From NCBI GenBank assembly GCA_963726005.1, contig CAVSAT010000001.1:186001-250000 (forward strand): a DNA stretch of 64,000 nt, read 5' to 3'. The notes beneath the pieces are model-generated. The model was not told the DNA's origin. It ran no database searches and saw only the letters and a program-made list of their open reading frames with translations. This DNA comes from Bog-473 sp963726005 (GTDB lineage: Bacteria; Actinomycetota; Acidimicrobiia; Acidimicrobiales; RAAP-2). Both the position numbers and the translations under genes were made by a program. Shown here one piece after another: positions 60,845-64,000 of this stretch. Position 1 is the first letter of the stretch; each line of letters starts with the position of its first letter.

Positions 60845-61307
60845 TCAGAACGGCGGGTCGCCGACACCCTGAAGGTAGGCGAGGTCCCTGCCGTTGGGCA
60901 CCTCGGCTCGACCCTTGCGATCGCCGGGCAGACGCAGCTCGAAATTCTCCAACCGCCTGTAGGGTCCGCAGGTCCTCTTGGTCCAGCCCGTGGAACCGAC
61001 CATCCCACATCGTGGCTAACGGCACGGATTCGGAGCCGCCCAGCGTCTCAAACTCCTCCACGCTCTCGCGTTTTGTGAGATGGACGTCAGCCTCGCAGCG
61101 CTTGTCGCCAGCTCCAGAGGTCCCTTGTAGTGGAACTCCCTGGACGTTCTCACTCCGAGTACCACGCGGGGTCGCCCGAGTTCTCCGGGACAGCCGGGTG
61201 CAGCCGACCGCGAAGCTCGCGCATTTGCTGAAGCTGTGTTGTTGACAGTTCCACGCCCTGTTCAGGCTATCCGTGGGAATAGCCTTCGTCCCGGCGAATT
61301 GGGGCAC
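60845..61307 (-). pseudogene. Coding remnant of unknown family, frameshifted
   Basis: Minus strand: VHLTKRESVEEFETLGGSES, PLATMWDGRFHGLDQEDLRT are coding-like; near 60965 the frame changes and LENFELRLPGDRKGRAEVPN followed by GRDLAYLQGVGDPPF continues to a stop (complement of 60845-60847). Removing the shift gives one plausible C-terminal segment. No family is recognised; it may be a decayed accessory gene. Confidence 0.35.
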
Positions 61308-61335
61308 CCAAAAGGGCCAACTCTAAGCTGGCACC

Positions 61336-61827
61336 ATGGAGCCGCCAGAAGACTCTGAGTGGCGCGCACCTTCCCGGTCCTTGCGGGACATCGGAAAACT
61401 TTCAGGCCACGTCGCCGATCGCCTCTTAGAAAAGAAGACTCCTGAGGAGCGGCTCGAACATTGGGAAGGGACTCTGCGTAATGCGATTCGCAAACATGGT
61501 CCCCTCAGTCGGCAAGCCGCCATGAGCCATTGGAGAGTCGGCCAGACCCTAGAGAGTTTGGGTCGATACGACGAAGCTCGGCTGCATTTAGAGGAGTCGT
61601 TCAGGGCATATCGGATGAACCTTGGAGAGGATCACCTCGACACGCTGGTGGCAGAGTTCAATCTGGCGCAAACCCTTTTTCTGTCTGGCCACCCTAAGGA
61701 TGCCGCCCCTCTGTGTCTGCATGTTGGAAAGGTCCGGGAAGGCATTTACGCACCGGGGTCCGAGGAGATGAAGAGCGTCTATCGCCTTTCTCGGATGATC
61801 CGAGAAGCCATAGAGCCAGAACGATGA
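61336..61827 (+). CDS. TPR protein
   Basis: 163 residues. The middle has tetratricopeptide-like repeats of the kinesin-light-chain type: HWRVGQTLESLGRYDEARLH with LEESFRAYRMNLGEDHLDT, then LVAEFNLAQTLFLSGHPKDA and APLCLHVGKVREGIYAPGSE. The W-x-L-G-Y-A-F pattern of TPR is clear for two to three repeats. Such proteins mediate protein-protein contacts. No catalytic domain is present, and it may be the surviving TPR part of a larger NB-ARC-type protein. The ATG at 61336 is the first in frame. Confidence 0.7.
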   Translation: MEPPEDSEWRAPSRSLRDIGKLSGHVADRLLEKKTPEERLEHWEGTLRNAIRKHGPLSRQAAMSHWRVGQTLESLGRYDEARLHLEESFRAYRMNLGEDHLDTLVAEFNLAQTLFLSGHPKDAAPLCLHVGKVREGIYAPGSEEMKSVYRLSRMIREAIEPER

Positions 61828-61951
61828 ACGTCCGTGGTCCTGCACCTCGGGGGTCGATGAGGATGTGACGCCGACCCGGCAAACTGGGGCAGCCACAGTC
61901 AGCCAGCTCTGAGATTTATGCTGTTGTGGACCTACGGCCGCTCCAAGTTCC

Positions 61952-63277
61952 TCAGTGAACTACTCGCCCTGATGGGCGGCCGGCGCGAACTCGCGCTCTC
62001 CGGAATGCTGCACGTTGTCGGCGGGTAAGTTCCCAGATGTAGCGGGGTGGACGATGACGTGGGCCCCGGGGGATGCACAGCAACGCAAGGTAAAGGGGAA
62101 CCACCATTGTCGTCTCGCGTGCGATCAACCCAAGGTTGCCAAGTGAGGCGAAGAAGTAGCAAAAGCTAGCCACGGTCACAAGACACATGATCAGGTAGGG
62201 GCGGGCAAATGCCGCACGAGGAAATATGCGCAAGCCCCTGAGTCCGACGAGGAGCATCGCAATCAGGACGGTGTTCTGCAACGCCTGGAACTTCTCACCA
62301 CTGCCGTGGGCGTTGAAGGGCAGCGGATCGAACAGGACGACGTAGATGTCCTTGGGATAGTAAAGAGGACTCTGCGAGTAGGTGACACCGCTGCTGCCGA
62401 ACCCGGAGCCAGGCCCCTGGTTGTTCTTATTGATCTGAGCGAGGTTGAGCGAACCGTGGAGGCCCGGCAGGAAGTGCAGCGTCAAGAACATGGCCAGGCT
62501 GACCACGCCGACGAGAAAGACGAGAGAGACCGTGCGGCGAGCCGGTTCGAACTTCGCTGATGCGCTCGGTGGCCGGAAGATCATGGCGATGGTGAATCCC
62601 CCGAGGACGAGCAGCATGGCGTTCGGGCGGATGAACACCGAGCCTGCACAGGCGGCCAAGATCAACAGCCAAGGGCGAAGGCCACGCTGGCGGGCTAGCA
62701 CTTGCGCGCATCCGTAGGTGAGGACCCCGATAAGGAAGATCATGATGCCTTCCTTACTCACGTCAGCGGTCCAGAAGATCAGGCTTGGAAGGAAGAAGAT
62801 CAGGTATCCATATCGACGGCGACCCGCCCCGCTGAAGGTGAGAGTGAAGGCCCGGTAGAAACAGACGATCCCGATGAAGGAGAGGAAGCTCATGATCAAG
62901 AAGGCGGCCGTCTGATTGGTTCCGACGATGGCGAAGAGAACCCCGGCCACGATGCTGACTGAGCCGTTGGAGACGATCCCGCCGAGATCGGGGGGGAGCG
63001 TGAAGTTGAAATGACGGAAGCCACCCGCCAAAGCAGCCCCCTTGCCCATGTACCGGTTGTAGTCGGCGATGCCGCCGTAGAGATGGTTGACGATCCAGAT
63101 CTGTGAAGGGGCGGCGAGGAGGTGAGCGATCAAGCAGACGGTCAGTGCTTTCGCCAGCCACGGATCGCCGCCTTCGGCCTTCACGACCCGGCGGATGAGG
63201 GGTCGTCCGAGTGCAAAAAGCAAGACGCCAACAAAGAGCGCGACAAACGGATTCGAGCCGATTGTGGTGTGCGTCAT
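61952..63277 (-). CDS. Polytopic membrane protein, possible polysaccharide polymerase
   Basis: 441 residues from an ATG at 63277 with about ten to eleven hydrophobic segments (PFVALFVGVLLFALGRPLIR, FLIMSFLSFIGIVCFYRAFT, RTVSLVFLVGVVSLAMFLTL, YLIMCLVTVASFCYFFASLG) and large polar loops, one with a Gly/Ser-rich PGSGFGSSGVTYSQSPLYYP. The architecture resembles EpsG/Wzy-type polymerases or ArnT-like proteins, without a diagnostic motif. A role in surface glycan would agree with the nearby island. The basic tail (RRQRAAFRRARVRAGR) is cytoplasmic. Confidence 0.6.
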   Translation of the reverse strand: MTHTTIGSNPFVALFVGVLLFALGRPLIRRVVKAEGGDPWLAKALTVCLIAHLLAAPSQIWIVNHLYGGIADYNRYMGKGAALAGGFRHFNFTLPPDLGGIVSNGSVSIVAGVLFAIVGTNQTAAFLIMSFLSFIGIVCFYRAFTLTFSGAGRRRYGYLIFFLPSLIFWTADVSKEGIMIFLIGVLTYGCAQVLARQRGLRPWLLILAACAGSVFIRPNAMLLVLGGFTIAMIFRPPSASAKFEPARRTVSLVFLVGVVSLAMFLTLHFLPGLHGSLNLAQINKNNQGPGSGFGSSGVTYSQSPLYYPKDIYVVLFDPLPFNAHGSGEKFQALQNTVLIAMLLVGLRGLRIFPRAAFARPYLIMCLVTVASFCYFFASLGNLGLIARETTMVVPLYLALLCIPRGPRHRPPRYIWELTRRQRAAFRRARVRAGRPSGRVVH

Positions 63278-63579
63278 CGGCCTTGCCGACTCAGGGGCTC
63301 TGGCTTCCGGAGCCATGGACCTGCGAACGAGCTGATCCGAGACCGACGCTTGGTTGAGATGGCGTCTTCCCCAGGCGACACAACGGGCGTGAGAACAGAC
63401 TGCTGAGTCAAGAGCAGTTGTTTCGTCTCGTCGTCCTCCTCGCGACTTCGCTCGTCAAAACCCTCGGATGCCTCGGCATCACCCCATGTGAGGATTCCTC
63501 GCCGGTGTCCGAAATCTTCCGTGTCGAGCTGCGCCCACTTGTGGCGGTTAGAGCAAAATGCTACTCCGCTTCGGAGCAT
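63274..63579 (-). CDS. Small hypothetical protein coupled to the membrane protein
   Basis: A 101-codon frame whose stop overlaps the start of the polytopic protein by 4 nt (ATGA). A TTGACA-like box lies about 45 nt upstream of its ATG. The peptide is hydrophilic with an acidic centre (DERSREEDDETKQLLLTQQ). No family is recognised, and base composition does not settle whether it is translated. The overlap is the best argument for a real gene. Confidence 0.35.
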   Translation of the reverse strand: MLRSGVAFCSNRHKWAQLDTEDFGHRRGILTWGDAEASEGFDERSREEDDETKQLLLTQQSVLTPVVSPGEDAISTKRRSRISSFAGPWLRKPEPLSRQGR

Positions 63580-64000
63580 CGAGCCCGAGCCGTGTTGGCA
63601 CAGATCGATGCTCTAAAGTTTTGTCAAGAGCGAATTGTGAGCGGGGGAGCACGGCGAACACCCCCCCTGTGGACGTAGCGCTTCGAGGTAGCGGCCCGCC
63701 TCCTTGTGAGGTGTCAGTGTGACAGCTCGGCCAATAACGCCGCGGGAACCACACCTGTACGATTTGGGGAGGAGGGGCGGTTCCGCCGTCCGGGCTCCGT
63801 TCAGCGTACGACGCTCGGCGTCCAACTCACCAGGCATTGGCTCGAACCGTTCTCTTGGTAGTAGCTATCCGCCCGCCCATGTTCGGTGCGATGGGGTCGA
63901 TGAGGACGCTCCCATCCGGCGTTATGGGATACCCCCGGCTCCCCTCCGAGCGCCGTCTCTCGGAACCTCTAGGGTGTTGTGACTGCCGCTTGACGCGGCA
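63580..64000. other. Stretch without a recognised gene at the window end
   Basis: About 420 bp. Several short frames exist on both strands but none is family-recognisable or long enough to be convincing. No repeat, tRNA or terminator was found. Confidence 0.5.

Noticed and set aside
1..64000. CRISPR array or cas genes
   Set aside because: The tandem repeats seen are contiguous, without spacers, and no cas gene was recognised.

Overview
The window is a high-GC actinobacterial chromosome segment. The gene set (PspC-domain sensor kinase, DUF1707 protein, MurT/GatD, many acyl-CoA enzymes, a carotenoid-cleavage oxygenase, many GTG starts and 4-nt GTGA/ATGA overlaps) fits Actinomycetota, most likely Acidimicrobiia. 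That class assignment is inference; no rRNA or marker gene is present.

Layout. 1-4.8 kb: an envelope-stress cluster (MMPL exporter, cNMP-binding protein, DUF1707 and PspC membrane proteins, a PspC-fused histidine kinase, a LuxR-type regulator with a frameshift) followed by cysQ. 4.9-7.6 kb: cold-shock protein, carotenoid oxygenase (frameshift), an anchored exported protein. 7.7-14.4 kb: one minus-strand lipid or steroid catabolic operon, in transcription order acyl-CoA dehydrogenase (frameshift), Ltp2-like thiolase homologue, DUF35 protein, acyl-CoA synthetase, SDR, diiron ferritin-like protein. 14.4-30.2 kb: mixed housekeeping and detoxification genes, the TldD/PmbA pair, an SGNH-tailed acyltransferase and a LysR regulator. 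30.3-34.7 kb: HAD-PlsC fusion, MurT and GatD (lipid II amidation) in one coupled operon, then an MBL hydrolase.

34.8-39.2 kb is an accessory cassette: an ABM-like protein, a lipoprotein beta-propeller with a cysteine pair in each repeat, an IS481-type transposase, an HTH/ClpN-like pair and a GNAT protein. It is bounded by long imperfect inverted repeats and, outside them, near-identical 15-bp direct repeats. 39.2-46.8 kb: a four-gene translationally coupled operon (fatty-acyl-CoA-reductase/HAD fusion, zinc dehydrogenase, LarA/DUF2088 protein, lysophospholipid acyltransferase) divergent from a TetR gene. A perfect palindrome abuts the TetR start codon.

46.9-57.7 kb is an integrated element at tRNA-Val(CAC). 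A 40-nt copy of the 5' half of the tRNA marks the left end and the complete tRNA the right end. A decayed tyrosine recombinase sits just inside the right end. The cargo concerns surface glycans: a polytopic GT-C-like protein, two glycosyltransferases, a GH16 glycanase, two methyltransferases and an IS3 remnant. Beyond it (57.8-64 kb) lie a second decayed integrase, a HicA-like small-protein pair, a TPR protein and another polytopic membrane protein, so this locus looks like a repeated integration zone.

Two features recur. Four otherwise normal core genes carry single-base frameshifts, which may be assembly errors. Perfect short tandem duplications (12-30 bp) sit at or next to stop codons between 6.7 and 15.7 kb.
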